Shown: positions 44,743-54,533, counted from the stretch's first letter. The stretch is 64,000 bases of DNA from Paenibacillus mucilaginosus 3016 (GCF_000250655.1 NC_016935.1:1940001-2004000); one strand, 5' to 3'. The notes: generated by a model from the letters alone, not told the origin. Numbers and translations: made by a program.

Positions 44743-47700
44743 ATGAGTTCAGCCAGATTCCTTATGAAAAAAGCGTCCATGCTGCTCTTAAGCCTGGTCA
44801 TGCTGCTGACCACGGTGATGGGGCTCGGGCCGAGCCGTACGGAGGCGGCCGTAGCGAGCGACTTCCAGGCTTCCGTGATGGGCCCGCTGGCGCAGGTGAC
44901 GGATTGGAATGCGTTTAAGAACCAGCTGCGCACCTTAAAAAGCAACGGTGTGTATGCGATTACAACCGACGTTTGGTGGGGCCTCGTCGAGAGTGCAGGC
45001 GACAACCAGTTCAACTGGAGCTACTATCAGACTTACGCAAGCGCTGTCCGCGAGGCGGGCCTGAAGTGGGTGCCGATCCTCTCCACGCACAAGTGCGGCG
45101 GCAATGTCGGCGATGACTGCAACATCCCTCTTCCGGCATGGCTGTGGAACAAGGGAACCGCGGACGAGATGCAGTTCAAGAGCGAGACCGGCTATGTGAA
45201 CAACGAAGCCGTATCCCCGTTCTGGAGCGGCATCGGCACGCAGTACAGCGAGCTCTACGCTTCCTTTGCTTCCACTTTCGCGGGCTATAAGGACATCATT
45301 CCGAAGATTTACCTGAGCGGCGGCCCGTCCGGCGAGCTGCGCTATCCTTCTTACTACCCGGCGGCAGGCTGGAGCTACCCGTCGCGCGGCAAGTTCCAGG
45401 TCTACACCGAGACCGCAAAGAACGCTTTCCGCACCGCCATGACCACCAAATACGGTTCCCTCAGCGGCATCAACAGCGCGTGGGGGACGAATCTGACGAG
45501 TGTAAGCCAGATCAACCCTCCGACAGACGGCGACGGCTTCTACACGAACGGCGGTTATAACTCCACCTACGGCAAAGACTTCCTGAGATGGTACCAAAGC
45601 GTGCTCGAGAATCATCTGGGCGTGATCGGTACGGCGGCGCACCAGAAGTTCGATTCCGTCTTCGGCGTGCCGATCGGTGCGAAGGTATCCGGCGTGCACT
45701 GGCAGATGAGCAATCCGACGATGCCGCACAGCGCCGAGCAGGCCGCAGGCTACTACGATTACAACACCCTGCTCCAGAAATTCAAGGACACGAACCTCGA
45801 CCTGACGTTCACGTGCCTCGAGATGTTCGACAACGCGGCGGCACCGAACTACTCGCAGCCTTCCACGCTGGTGGATACGGTCTCCGCGATTGCGAACGCC
45901 AAGGGCGTGCGCCTGAACGGCGAGAATGCGCTTCCGGCTTCCGGCACGAGCGCCTTCGGGAAGATTCAGGAGAAGCTGACGAGGTTCTCTTACAACGGCT
46001 TCACGCTGCTTCGCCTGGCTAACGTCGTCAATGCGGATGGCTCCGTCACGGGCGAGATGGCCAATTTTAAGAATTACGTGGTCTCTCTTGCCAAGCCGGT
46101 CGATACGCACAACCTGGTCACGATCTACTACAAAAAAGGCTTTGCCACCCCATACCTTCACTACCGTCCGGCAGGCGGCACCTGGACGACCGCACCCGGT
46201 CTGAAGATGGCGGACTCGGAAGTCAGCGGCTATGCGAAGGCCACGGTGGATATCGGTTCGGCCACCCAGCTGGAAGCTGCTTTCAACGACGGCAATAACA
46301 CGTGGGACAGCAATGCGACGAAGAACTATTTCTTCGGGGTAGGCACGTTCACGTACACACCGGGTGCCAACGGCGCTGCAGGCACAATCACACAGGGTCC
46401 TCCGCCAGGAGGCGGTACGGGCAATTCGGTTACGGTGTATTACAAAAAAGGCTTCACGACCCCTTACATCCATTACCGTCCTGCCGGCGGCACCTGGACG
46501 ACGGCACCAGGCGTAAGAATGGCGGATGCCGAAGTGAGCGGATACGCGAAAGCGACGGTGGAGATCGGCACGGCCATCCAGCTCGAGGCGGCTTTTAACG
46601 ACGGCAATAACACGTGGGACAGCAACGCGCAGAAAAACTATTTCTTTGGCACAGGCACCTTCACGTATACCCCGGGAGCGAATGGGGCGGCGGGCACGAT
46701 CACACAGGGCGCTCCTACGGGCAGCGGCGGCGGTGACGGCGGCGGGGGAATCGTTACCCCTGTCGACTGGAGCACGCGCAGCATCTACTTCATCATGACG
46801 GACCGCTTCGTCAACGGCGACACCTCCAATGACAACTACGGCGGCTTCGCGGCGAACAAGAGCGACCCGGGCAAATGGCACGGCGGCGATTTTCAGGGCA
46901 TCATCAACAACCTCGACTACATCAAGAATATGGGCTTCAACGCCATCTGGATTACGCCTGTAACGATGCAGAAGAGCGTCAACGCTTACCACGGCTATCA
47001 TACGTATGACTTTTATGCGGTGGACGGCCACCTCGGCACGATGGAGAAGTTCCAGGAGCTCGTGAAGACGGCGCACGCCAAGAACATTGCAGTCATGCTT
47101 GACGTGGTGTTGAACCATACGGGCGATTTCCAGCCAAGTAACGGGTATGCCAAGGCTCCGTTCGACAAGTACGACTGGTACCATCACAACGGCGAGATTA
47201 CTTCCACGGACTACAACCAGAACAACCAGTGGAAAATCGAAAACGGGGATGTGGCGGGTCTCGACGACCTGAATCACGAGAATACGGCGGTAACGGCCGA
47301 GCTCAACAACTGGATTCAATGGCTGATCGCACAGTCGGGCGTGGACGGCCTGCGTGTGGATACAGCCAAGCACGTGCCGAAGTCTTACCTGAAGTCCTTC
47401 GATACGGCGGCGAACACCTTCACTTTCTCGGAAGTGTTCCACGGCGACCCGGCATATGTCGGCGACTACAGCAACTACCTGGATGCGGCGCTCGACTTCC
47501 CGATGTACTACACGATCCGTGACGTCTTCGGCAAGGATGGTTCCCCTACGCTGATCCGCGACCGGTACACCAGCGATTCGAAGTACCGCGATGCGAGGCT
47601 GAACGGCCTGTTCCTCGATAACCATGATGTGAAGCGGTTCCTGAACGAGGCATCGGGCAACCCAAGCAACACGTCCGACAAGTGGCCTCAGCTCAAGGCA

Positions 47701-48129
47701 GCCCTCGGCTTCCTCTTCACCTCCCGCGGTATTCCGATCGTATACCAGGGCACGGAGCTTGGCTACAGCGGCGGAGACGACCCGGCGAACCGCGAGGATG
47801 TCGTACCGAATGCGAACCATGATCTCTACAAGTACATTGCGAAGCTGAACGGGGTGCGTAACAGCCATCCGGCGCTCCAGAACGGCACCCAGAAGGAAAA
47901 ATGGGCCGACAGCACCGTTTACGGCTTCCAGCGCAGCAAGAACGGTGACGAGGCGGTCGTGCTCATCAACAATTCCTGGAGCAGCCAGACCCGCACGGTA
48001 GGCAGCCTCGATAACCTGACGGGCGGCACGACGCTCCGCAACCAGCTCGGCACCGATTCCGTCACCGTCAACAACGGATCGGTCACCGTTACGCTGGCAC
48101 CGAAGGAAGTCAAGATTTTCACGAAATAA
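44743..48129 (+). CDS. Secreted beta-amylase / CBM25 x2 / alpha-amylase polyprotein
   Basis: 1128 residues, exported (signal peptide ~1-36). Order: GH14 beta-amylase (~38-440) with acid Glu198 in GPSGELRYPSY and the second glutamate in LNGENALP; two CBM25 starch-binding modules (~450-540, 560-650; paired YYKKGF.TPY.HYRPAGGTW); a Gly-rich linker; then GH13 alpha-amylase (~675-1128) with DVVLNH, GLRVDTAKH, FSEVFHG and FLDNHD, the four classic regions. The same fusion is known from Paenibacillus polymyxa, where it is processed into separate amylases. It makes maltose and dextrins from starch outside the cell. Confidence 0.96.
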   Translation: MSSARFLMKKASMLLLSLVMLLTTVMGLGPSRTEAAVASDFQASVMGPLAQVTDWNAFKNQLRTLKSNGVYAITTDVWWGLVESAGDNQFNWSYYQTYASAVREAGLKWVPILSTHKCGGNVGDDCNIPLPAWLWNKGTADEMQFKSETGYVNNEAVSPFWSGIGTQYSELYASFASTFAGYKDIIPKIYLSGGPSGELRYPSYYPAAGWSYPSRGKFQVYTETAKNAFRTAMTTKYGSLSGINSAWGTNLTSVSQINPPTDGDGFYTNGGYNSTYGKDFLRWYQSVLENHLGVIGTAAHQKFDSVFGVPIGAKVSGVHWQMSNPTMPHSAEQAAGYYDYNTLLQKFKDTNLDLTFTCLEMFDNAAAPNYSQPSTLVDTVSAIANAKGVRLNGENALPASGTSAFGKIQEKLTRFSYNGFTLLRLANVVNADGSVTGEMANFKNYVVSLAKPVDTHNLVTIYYKKGFATPYLHYRPAGGTWTTAPGLKMADSEVSGYAKATVDIGSATQLEAAFNDGNNTWDSNATKNYFFGVGTFTYTPGANGAAGTITQGPPPGGGTGNSVTVYYKKGFTTPYIHYRPAGGTWTTAPGVRMADAEVSGYAKATVEIGTAIQLEAAFNDGNNTWDSNAQKNYFFGTGTFTYTPGANGAAGTITQGAPTGSGGGDGGGGIVTPVDWSTRSIYFIMTDRFVNGDTSNDNYGGFAANKSDPGKWHGGDFQGIINNLDYIKNMGFNAIWITPVTMQKSVNAYHGYHTYDFYAVDGHLGTMEKFQELVKTAHAKNIAVMLDVVLNHTGDFQPSNGYAKAPFDKYDWYHHNGEITSTDYNQNNQWKIENGDVAGLDDLNHENTAVTAELNNWIQWLIAQSGVDGLRVDTAKHVPKSYLKSFDTAANTFTFSEVFHGDPAYVGDYSNYLDAALDFPMYYTIRDVFGKDGSPTLIRDRYTSDSKYRDARLNGLFLDNHDVKRFLNEASGNPSNTSDKWPQLKAALGFLFTSRGIPIVYQGTELGYSGGDDPANREDVVPNANHDLYKYIAKLNGVRNSHPALQNGTQKEKWADSTVYGFQRSKNGDEAVVLINNSWSSQTRTVGSLDNLTGGTTLRNQLGTDSVTVNNGSVTVTLAPKEVKIFTK

Positions 48130-48154
48130 AGGTTGATCAAGCGCAATAAGGGCG

Positions 48155-48196
48155 GCGGCCGGTCAGGCGGAATCTCTCCTGACCGGCCGCTTTTTT
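48155..48196 (+). terminator. Terminator of the amylase gene
   Basis: Perfect 13 bp stem GCGGCCGGTCAGG (48155-48167) with 48178-48190, ten-base loop, six T bases after it. Confidence 0.9.
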
Positions 48197-48212
48197 GTGC
48201 ATGCGCCGAAGG

Positions 48213-48701
48213 TTATAGGGGGAACCCTTGATCCTCCTGGCGGGCTGCTCCCTGGATGCGGCGGAACTTGACGAAGCCGGCGATCCGCCAGGGCACGATA
48301 TAGGCCGCAGCGATCAGGTAGAACAGCATGGCCAGTTCGGCCGGATCGAGGGCCGACAGGTAGCTGCGCAGACCGAGCCGCAGGGCGATCAGGGCCAGGA
48401 TGACGACAATGAAGGCTTTGCTCTTCACCGGGTAGATCCGTCCGTCCTCCCGGCGTTCGTAGTTCGTGGTCAGAATCATCGGGACCGACATGAGCAGGCC
48501 GAACAGAAGAGACAGCACGACCTCCTTCAAGGTCAGGTGAAGCTGCGGATTCCATACGCCGGGAAGGCCGAGCGGCAGGATCAGAAGGGGCAGCAGCAGT
48601 CTGAGCCCCCGGCCCGTCACCGGACGGGCGGCCGCCCGGATTCTCCGCCGCAGGACGAATCCGACAATAACGATCATGATCAATACAGGAAGTGCTTCCA
48701 A
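48213..48701 (-). CDS. CcdC-like membrane protein
   Basis: 162 residues from a TTG start nine bases after AAGGAG (the frame is open to 48749 but without a site). About four to five membrane helices with a conserved cytoplasmic loop (NYERREDGRIYPVKSKAF), which resembles CcdC/DUF1453 proteins linked in Bacillus to cytochrome c maturation. It is not beside other ccd genes here, so the role in cytochrome assembly is only family-based. Confidence 0.75.
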   Translation of the reverse strand: MEALPVLIMIVIVGFVLRRRIRAAARPVTGRGLRLLLPLLILPLGLPGVWNPQLHLTLKEVVLSLLFGLLMSVPMILTTNYERREDGRIYPVKSKAFIVVILALIALRLGLRSYLSALDPAELAMLFYLIAAAYIVPWRIAGFVKFRRIQGAARQEDQGFPL

Positions 48702-48806
48702 GGGTACCGACTCCTTTTCGTACAAATCAGACTTGGGTAACAACGCCAAAGAACAGCCTTGGGGTCAAGGCTGCCATGGCAGGGGACAATGGTGTCCGGT
48801 CGTTCG

Positions 48807-49751
48807 CTATTCCGTTAGGGCAGACGGCTGCGCCGCCCTGTCCTTCCGATCCCACAGAGGCACCGCCATGCCTCCGAAGAGGAGCACAATGCCCACGATC
48901 TGAAGCAGGCCCGGTCGGAAGCCGGTGATCAGCATGTCGAGCAGCATGGCAATCCCCGGGTCCAGGAAGGCGAGGAGGGAGATCGTCCGCGCGGGCAGAT
49001 GCCGAAGGCTCCCGAAGAACAGATAGTAGACGAGGCCGGTATGGACCGCACCGATCAAGGCAATCCACAGCCACTGGCTGCTCCCGAGCCCCCCGAACGC
49101 CGCGAAGTGCACAAGCGGCGGCAGGAGAAGAACTCCGACCGCCGTCTGGAGCATCGCGACGGCATAGGGGCTCATCCGGCGGATGCCCTTGCCGAGCAGC
49201 GTGACCAGCGCGTACAGCAGTGCGGCCAGCAGGGCCCAGAGGAGGCCGCCCGAGAGCACTTCCCCCGGCGCGCCGGAGCCGATCCCGGAGACCAGCGCCG
49301 TGCCGGCGGCACAGACGGCGACCGATACGGCCGAGGAGACCTTCAGCCGTTCGCGGAAGAGCAGGCTGCCGAGCAGCAGCACGAAGACCGGGGCCAGGTA
49401 ATACACTGAGACGGCAACGGTGACCGGCATCGCTTCGAACGCACGGAAAAGGAAGACCCAGTTGCCCACTAAGCACAACCCGCTCAGCAGCACGAGAAGC
49501 ACCTCGCGGACCGGCCAGGCCTCTCGCCGGAATTGGCCGGAGAGCAGCCAGCCCGTCCCAAGGATCGGCACGGCGCAGATGCAGCGCACGAAGACGAGCT
49601 CGAAGGACTGCAGGCCTGTCCGGCCGGCGGCGAACCCGACCGACCCGAAGATCGCCATCGCGGCGATCATGCGGTAGAGCGCTCCCTTGGAGGAAGCGAG
49701 GGAGGCTGGAGAGGGATGCGAATCAGCGGATGAGTTGGTTTGATGGGGCAT
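48807..49751 (-). CDS. EamA/DMT-family transporter
   Basis: 314 residues with ten predicted membrane helices in two EamA repeats (about 25-155 and 165-300). The hydrophilic N-terminus is Ser-rich. AAGGAG precedes the ATG. This drug/metabolite transporter family exports or imports amino acids and other small molecules; the substrate cannot be told. It stands alone. An 11-G tract lies ~100 bp upstream of its start. Confidence 0.9.
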   Translation of the reverse strand: MPHQTNSSADSHPSPASLASSKGALYRMIAAMAIFGSVGFAAGRTGLQSFELVFVRCICAVPILGTGWLLSGQFRREAWPVREVLLVLLSGLCLVGNWVFLFRAFEAMPVTVAVSVYYLAPVFVLLLGSLLFRERLKVSSAVSVAVCAAGTALVSGIGSGAPGEVLSGGLLWALLAALLYALVTLLGKGIRRMSPYAVAMLQTAVGVLLLPPLVHFAAFGGLGSSQWLWIALIGAVHTGLVYYLFFGSLRHLPARTISLLAFLDPGIAMLLDMLITGFRPGLLQIVGIVLLFGGMAVPLWDRKDRAAQPSALTE

Positions 49752-49846
49752 GGCGTGTACTCCTTACTTTCCACTAGCGTACAGGATTCCGCAGAAATTC
49801 TCAAATTTTGGATAGAAAGGCCGCGGCGCAGGAGCCAGTGGTTCGC

Positions 49847-49857
49847 GGGGGGGGGGG
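49847..49857. repeat. Homopolymer tract of eleven G
   Basis: Run of 11 G in the 231 bp between the EamA gene and kimA. No gene is seen in this gap. Such tracts slip easily during replication. Confidence 0.9.
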
Positions 49858-49982
49858 ATGAGTTACCCGCCAGCGGCCGCATTGGCTTGAAAGCTTCTCG
49901 CCGGCAGCTAACCAGCCTGCCATGCCCGCCAGCCTTCAGACAGCAAGCAAGCCAGGATGGAGGAATCTCGGCTTGAACACCG

Positions 49983-51809
49983 TCATTTTTTGAGATGATA
50001 CGGAACTGTGGTGACAATGACATTGCGGCGGTACAGCAGGTGGGCGCGGATCAGAAGGCTGGACTGGTTGTGCAGGATGTTATGCCAGCCCTTCTTCGGA
50101 ATGAACTGGGGGATCACTACCGTCACTTGATAGTTCGATTCCCCGGCCTTGCGCTGCACGGTATCGATGAATTTGGTCAGCGGTTGAATAATGCTTCGGT
50201 AAGGGGAGTGCAGAGTGACCAGCCGGACATCAGGCTGCCATGCCTTCCATTTTTCCTGAAACTCCGCTTCATTCTCCCTGTCGAAAGGGATGTGCACTGC
50301 AATGATCTGGTGGGGAGCCAGCGATTTGACATAGTTCAACGAATTCTCCACCACATGGGTGATGCCCGCCACCGGAAGAATCATGACATTCCCCTCAATG
50401 GTCAGCGCAGGCTCACAGGTGGTCAGCCGGAGCTGGTCTCCCACCGCTTCGTAATGCTTCCGGATGCGGTGGAACAGGAGGATGATCAGGGGGAGGAACA
50501 CGAGAACCGTCCACACCTGTGTGAATTTCGTCAAAAAGAACATGATCGTGACGAGCAGACTGATCAGGGCTCCGGCTGAATTGATCGTCAGTTTGAGAGC
50601 CCAGCCTTCCGGCTTCTCCCGCTTCCACTTCATCATCATGCCCGTCTGCGACAGGGTGAATGGAATGAAAACACCGACAGCGTAGAGCGGGATCAGGTGC
50701 TCGGTCTGTCCCTTGAACACAATAATGAGAAGAATGGACAGCACGCCAAGGATGATGATGCCGTTGGAATAGCCGAGCCGGTCTCCCCGCACGGTGAACA
50801 TCCGGGGGATGAACTTATCCTGGGCCAGATTGACGGCCAGCAGCGGAAAGGCGGAGTAGCCGGTATTCGCAGCCAGGATGAGAATCAGGGCGGTCGTTCC
50901 CTGGATAAAGTAATACATGAAATTCCTTCCGAAGGTCGCCTCTGCGATCTCCGACACCACGGTCACTTCCGGACGGGGGGTAATCCCATAGTAGTAAGCC
51001 AGGAAGACGATGCCCGAGAACAGCAGCCCCAGCAGGAGGCCCATGGCGGTCAAGGTTTTGGCCGCATTCTTCGGGGCCGGATCCTCGAAATTCGGGATCG
51101 CATTCGAGATGGCTTCCACCCCGGTCAGGGCGGAGCTGCCTGAGGCGAAGGCCCGAAGGAGGAGGAACAGCCCGACGCCGGCCACCGGGGTACCCAGCGG
51201 CGCATGCACTCCGGACGGACCGCTGCCGGAGATGATGTTATACAGCCCCGCGCCAATCAGGATGAATAAGGCGAGCACGAACAGGTACACCGGATAGGCC
51301 AGGACCGACGCGGACTCCGTCACCCCTCTGAGGTTCAGGAGCGTGATGAAAATGACGAACGCCACGGCAATCAGAACGGTGTGGTCATGCAGCGCCGGGA
51401 AGGCGGACGTTATCGCATCCGTGCCGGCGGAGACGCTGACCGCCACCGTCAGGATATAGTCGACCAGAAGGGAGCCTCCGGCGATCAATCCGGGATAGAT
51501 ACCGAGATTTTGCTTTGACACGACATAGGCCCCTCCGCCGTGCGGATAAGCGAAGATAATCTGCCTGTAGGAGAGAATCAGCGCGGTCAGGAGGATCAGC
51601 ACGCCCACGGCAATGGGAATGGAATACCAGAAGGCCACGGCACCCACGGTCATCAGGACGAGCAGGATTTGTTCGGGCCCGTAAGCGACGGACGAGAGGG
51701 CGTCTGAGGAAAGAATGGCCAAGGCCTTCAGTTTGTTCAGTTTTTGTTCCCCGAGTTCGTTGGACTTTAACGGCCGTCCTATAAGGAATCGCTTGATGGA
51801 TGCAAACAT
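49983..51809 (-). CDS. kimA: Potassium importer KimA
   Basis: 608 residues, twelve or so membrane helices of the APC fold and a C-terminal cytoplasmic domain (~460-608), very like B. subtilis KimA (YdaO, 607 residues): FIGRPLKS.. opening, LKALAILSSDALSSVAYG, AYPHGGGAYVVSKQNLG. It brings in potassium with protons. I choose 51809 as start (GGGTGAG eight bases before); an ATG at 51827 is also in frame. A c-di-AMP riboswitch and terminator precede it, as in B. subtilis, so high c-di-AMP should shut it off. Confidence 0.93.
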   Translation of the reverse strand: MFASIKRFLIGRPLKSNELGEQKLNKLKALAILSSDALSSVAYGPEQILLVLMTVGAVAFWYSIPIAVGVLILLTALILSYRQIIFAYPHGGGAYVVSKQNLGIYPGLIAGGSLLVDYILTVAVSVSAGTDAITSAFPALHDHTVLIAVAFVIFITLLNLRGVTESASVLAYPVYLFVLALFILIGAGLYNIISGSGPSGVHAPLGTPVAGVGLFLLLRAFASGSSALTGVEAISNAIPNFEDPAPKNAAKTLTAMGLLLGLLFSGIVFLAYYYGITPRPEVTVVSEIAEATFGRNFMYYFIQGTTALILILAANTGYSAFPLLAVNLAQDKFIPRMFTVRGDRLGYSNGIIILGVLSILLIIVFKGQTEHLIPLYAVGVFIPFTLSQTGMMMKWKREKPEGWALKLTINSAGALISLLVTIMFFLTKFTQVWTVLVFLPLIILLFHRIRKHYEAVGDQLRLTTCEPALTIEGNVMILPVAGITHVVENSLNYVKSLAPHQIIAVHIPFDRENEAEFQEKWKAWQPDVRLVTLHSPYRSIIQPLTKFIDTVQRKAGESNYQVTVVIPQFIPKKGWHNILHNQSSLLIRAHLLYRRNVIVTTVPYHLKK

Positions 51810-51915
51810 CCGACACTCACCCGCCATAGATAAAATAGTTTAGTTGTATATTACCCAACCGATGTGCTAATGACGTTTGTCCGCTCTTTGTTCCCTGATT
51901 CCTTTTTTGATGCAC

Positions 51916-51943
51916 GAAAAAAGCCGCAGGGTCCCCCTGCAGC
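51916..51943 (-). terminator. Riboswitch terminator of kimA
   Basis: On the minus strand GCTGCAGGG-GGA-CCCTGCGGC and then six T bases. It directly follows the ydaO aptamer and ends ~107 bp before the start codon. Confidence 0.85.
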
Positions 51944-51954
51944 TGTGATCCGAG

Positions 51955-52125
51955 CGCGCAGTCTCACCTTCTCTAAATACGCTTACGAGGTTAGCTGACG
52001 GATTCGGGCGTTAGAGTCGCCCTACAGCGGCGCCTGTTGCAGGCTGTGCTGATTCACCCCATGACGAAGCGGCTTCGTCCCAATGGTTCCCCCGTTTTCC
52101 TTGAACGGAAATTCAGCGAAATATG
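51955..52125 (-). ncRNA. ydaO-type c-di-AMP riboswitch
   Basis: The minus strand carries the ydaO hallmarks in order: AAAACGGGGGAACCATTGGG, then GGGGTGAATC, then CGAATCCGTCAGCTAACCTC with GTAAGCGTA and AGAGAAGG. These are the conserved aptamer segments of the c-di-AMP riboswitch. A terminator follows immediately and kimA is the gene behind it. The exact 5' boundary is approximate. Confidence 0.92.
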
Positions 52126-52268
52126 AATTTCATTACTGGAACGATCATAATCCTGCAGCCGTACTTTGTAAAACGTCAGATCCACCTTAATATCCCCGGA
52201 TTAGGACTTTTTCCTTTATGTTACCGCGATCATAGCGATGAAGCTTAGTCCTGTTCGGTTTTGCGTCC

Positions 52269-52309
52269 AAATGAAAAGCGGCAGAGCCGGTTTGGGCTCT
52301 GCCGCTTCC
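52269..52309 (-). terminator. Terminator of the second beta-amylase gene
   Basis: AAGCGGCAGAGCC/GGCTCTGCCGCTT, 13 bp perfect stem, with a short T-run on the minus strand. Confidence 0.85.
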
Positions 52310-52378
52310 TGATTCGGGGCAGCCTGTGGGGCAGGTTCAAGGCACAGGGGAGTCCCGGCCTAGCTCTGCCCTTCGGTA

Positions 52379-54031
52379 TTACCAAGTGATCGTGTACGTG
52401 CTTGCGGCCGATGGAACGGTCAGCGTGTTGTTCGAGCCCGGCTCCCAGGTAACGGCGCCTGCGGAATTCTTGACGATCGCTTTGAACTCATAGTTCCGTC
52501 CGGACCCGATATAGGCTGTGCCTCTCCAGTCCGCTGTGGTGCTGTTGTAAGTAAGCTTCAGCGGGTAAACGCCGGTTGTCCAGTTGCCCATCTCCCAGCG
52601 GGAGCCGGTTACGTAGACGGTGTCACCGGAAGCTGTGGGAGCCCCCTTCACGACGAAGGTAACGGCAGTCGGAGTCATCGCCAGGGCATCGCGGAAGGAG
52701 CTCATCAAGGAGGTAGCCGTTCCGCTCGCATTCACGAGGCTCGACATCCGAAGCAGCGTGAAGCCGGAGAAGTTGTAGTTGAAGAGCATCTCGGCCACGT
52801 TCTGGTACTGGCCGGCGTCACCGATGGCCAGCGCGTTCTCGCCGTTGAGGCGGATGCCCTTCTGGTTGGCGAGGTTCGACACCTGGATCACGAGAGACTT
52901 CGGTGCGGAGTAATAAGGCGCCGTATTCGCCTGGGCGTCGGTCATCTCCAGGCACGTGAACGTCAGGTCGAGATTGGCGCTCTTGAATGCGTCCAGCAGC
53001 GTGCTGTAATTGTAATAGCCTGCGCCGTATTCGGCGGAATGCGGCATGGTCGGGTTGTTCATCTGCCAGTGCACGCCCGAGATTTTCGCGCCGACCGGCA
53101 CGCCAAACACGGAGTCGAAGCGGCTGTGCGCCTTGGCGCCGATCGCCTTCACATGCTTCTCCAGGACACCCTGGTACCAGGTGAGGAAATCCTTGCCGTA
53201 GTTGGACTTATAGCCATTCGTGAAGAAATTGTCGCCGTCGCTCGGCGGGCTCACGTCGGAGAACGAAGCGAGGGAGGTTCCCCACGCCGTATTCAGGGCG
53301 CCTACTGTGCCGTACTTGGTCTGCATGGCGGTACGGAAGTCGGCCTTGGCGGAGTCCGTGTAAGCCTGCAGCTTGCCGCGGCTCGGGTAGGACCAGCCGT
53401 CCGCCGTATTGTAGGACGGGAAGCGGAGCTCGCCTGCCGGTCCGCCGGACAGATAGATTTTGGCGATGATGTCCTTGTAGCCGCTGAAGTTGGAAGCGAA
53501 GGAAGCATAGAGCTCGTCATACTGGGCGGCCGTGCCGCTCCACCATGGAGAGAGCGTTTCCTTGTTGTAGAAACCGGTTTCGCTGCGGATAGTCAGCTGA
53601 TCCTGCGCTCCTTTGCTCCACAGCCAGTTCGGGAGCTTGATATCGCAGTCGTCGCCTACGTTGCCGCCGCATTGGTGTGTGGAGAGGATCGGCACCCATT
53701 TGAGCCCGGCCGCGCGGACCGTATCGGCGTAAGTTTTGTAGTAGGACCAGTCGAACACGTTATCCCCGGCACCTTCCACATCACCCCACCATACGTCGGT
53801 CGTGACAGCGTATACATTATTGTTCTTCAGGGTGATGAGCTGGTTGCGGAACGCATTCCAGTCCGTAATCTTGGTGAGCGGCGCCATGACATAGGCCTTA
53901 TAATCGCTGGAGATACTGGATGCTTCGGCGGAAGGAATCGGAGCGAGCAGTCCGGCCCCTACGACAAGGGACAGCAGGGCGGCGGAGCTTTTGCGGAGCA
54001 GTACGGATGTAGAAACGGTGGTAATTGCCAA
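52379..54031 (-). CDS. Secreted beta-amylase with CBM20 starch-binding domain
   Basis: 550 residues from a TTG start eight bases after AGGAGG. Signal peptide to about residue 37, GH14 domain (~40-445) with GPAGELRFPSY and LNGENALAIG catalytic segments, and a C-terminal CBM20 (~455-550; GDTVYVTGSRWEMGNW). It is closely related to the GH14 part of the polyprotein at 44743 but has a different binding module, so the cell makes two maltose-forming enzymes for different starch surfaces. A cre site overlaps its transcription start. Confidence 0.95.
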   Translation of the reverse strand: MAITTVSTSVLLRKSSAALLSLVVGAGLLAPIPSAEASSISSDYKAYVMAPLTKITDWNAFRNQLITLKNNNVYAVTTDVWWGDVEGAGDNVFDWSYYKTYADTVRAAGLKWVPILSTHQCGGNVGDDCDIKLPNWLWSKGAQDQLTIRSETGFYNKETLSPWWSGTAAQYDELYASFASNFSGYKDIIAKIYLSGGPAGELRFPSYNTADGWSYPSRGKLQAYTDSAKADFRTAMQTKYGTVGALNTAWGTSLASFSDVSPPSDGDNFFTNGYKSNYGKDFLTWYQGVLEKHVKAIGAKAHSRFDSVFGVPVGAKISGVHWQMNNPTMPHSAEYGAGYYNYSTLLDAFKSANLDLTFTCLEMTDAQANTAPYYSAPKSLVIQVSNLANQKGIRLNGENALAIGDAGQYQNVAEMLFNYNFSGFTLLRMSSLVNASGTATSLMSSFRDALAMTPTAVTFVVKGAPTASGDTVYVTGSRWEMGNWTTGVYPLKLTYNSTTADWRGTAYIGSGRNYEFKAIVKNSAGAVTWEPGSNNTLTVPSAASTYTITW

Positions 54032-54080
54032 ATGATATTCCTCCTGACAGCTTGGGTTTATGCTGCGCTATTCGCTATTT

Positions 54081-54094
54081 TGGTAGCGCTTGCA
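54081..54094 (-). promoter_or_regulatory. Catabolite-response element of the second beta-amylase
   Basis: TGCAAGCGCTACCA on the minus strand, one mismatch to cre. A TATAAT -10 (54107-54102) predicts the transcription start at about 54095, so CcpA would sit on the start point. Confidence 0.7.
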
Positions 54095-54282
54095 TAACTT
54101 TATTATAATTGAAAGGGCTTCCCATTGAGAGTGGAAAAATCGGAGTGAAAAGGTGGAATATATTGACCGGCATGGCCCTTCTCTCATAATCGGCTGCCCG
54201 TTGCGGCAGAATATCCCGTAGATCTCATACCGATTCCGGGCGCAGACTCGAGCGCCTGGCGAGAGAGGGTGGATGGAGCTTG

Positions 54283-54441
54283 ATGGAAGCGGTGTTGTCC
54301 CTGCTGGCAGGGATGGTTGTGGGCGTGCTGTTCACGTTCATCCGTCTGCCGCTGCCCGCACCGGTGACGATTGCCGGTGTGCTGGGCGTGGCCGGTGTTT
54401 ATCTGGGAGGCAAGCTTGTCTCTTTGTTTATTCGCTCGTAG
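54283..54441 (+). CDS. XapX-domain small membrane protein
   Basis: 52 residues, two membrane helices joined by RLPLPAPVTIAGVLG, the signature of the XapX family (hydrophobic helix, PLPAP, GVLGVAGVYLGG). GGATGGAG lies just before the ATG. It is too short for common length cut-offs and lies alone between the beta-amylase and a hairpin region. The function of the family is unknown. Confidence 0.8.
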   Translation: MEAVLSLLAGMVVGVLFTFIRLPLPAPVTIAGVLGVAGVYLGGKLVSLFIRS

Positions 54442-54451
54442 AGAGCTCGTA

Positions 54452-54507
54452 ATATCGTTTTTGCGCTCCGTTATGCTTCGCATAAAGGTCGCTTTCAAAA
54501 ACGATAT
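54452..54507. repeat. Large hairpin after the XapX gene
   Basis: ATATCGTTTTTG (54452-54463) pairs with CAAAAACGATAT (54496-54507), with an inner TTATG-cttcg-CATAA stem. Confidence 0.75.
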
Positions 54508-54533
54508 ACGTCGCTGGGTAAGAGAAAAATGAG

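Noticed and set aside
44935..47868. 977-residue open frame on the minus strand
   Set aside because: Exact shadow of the amylase polyprotein gene; Val/Arg/His-rich without domains.
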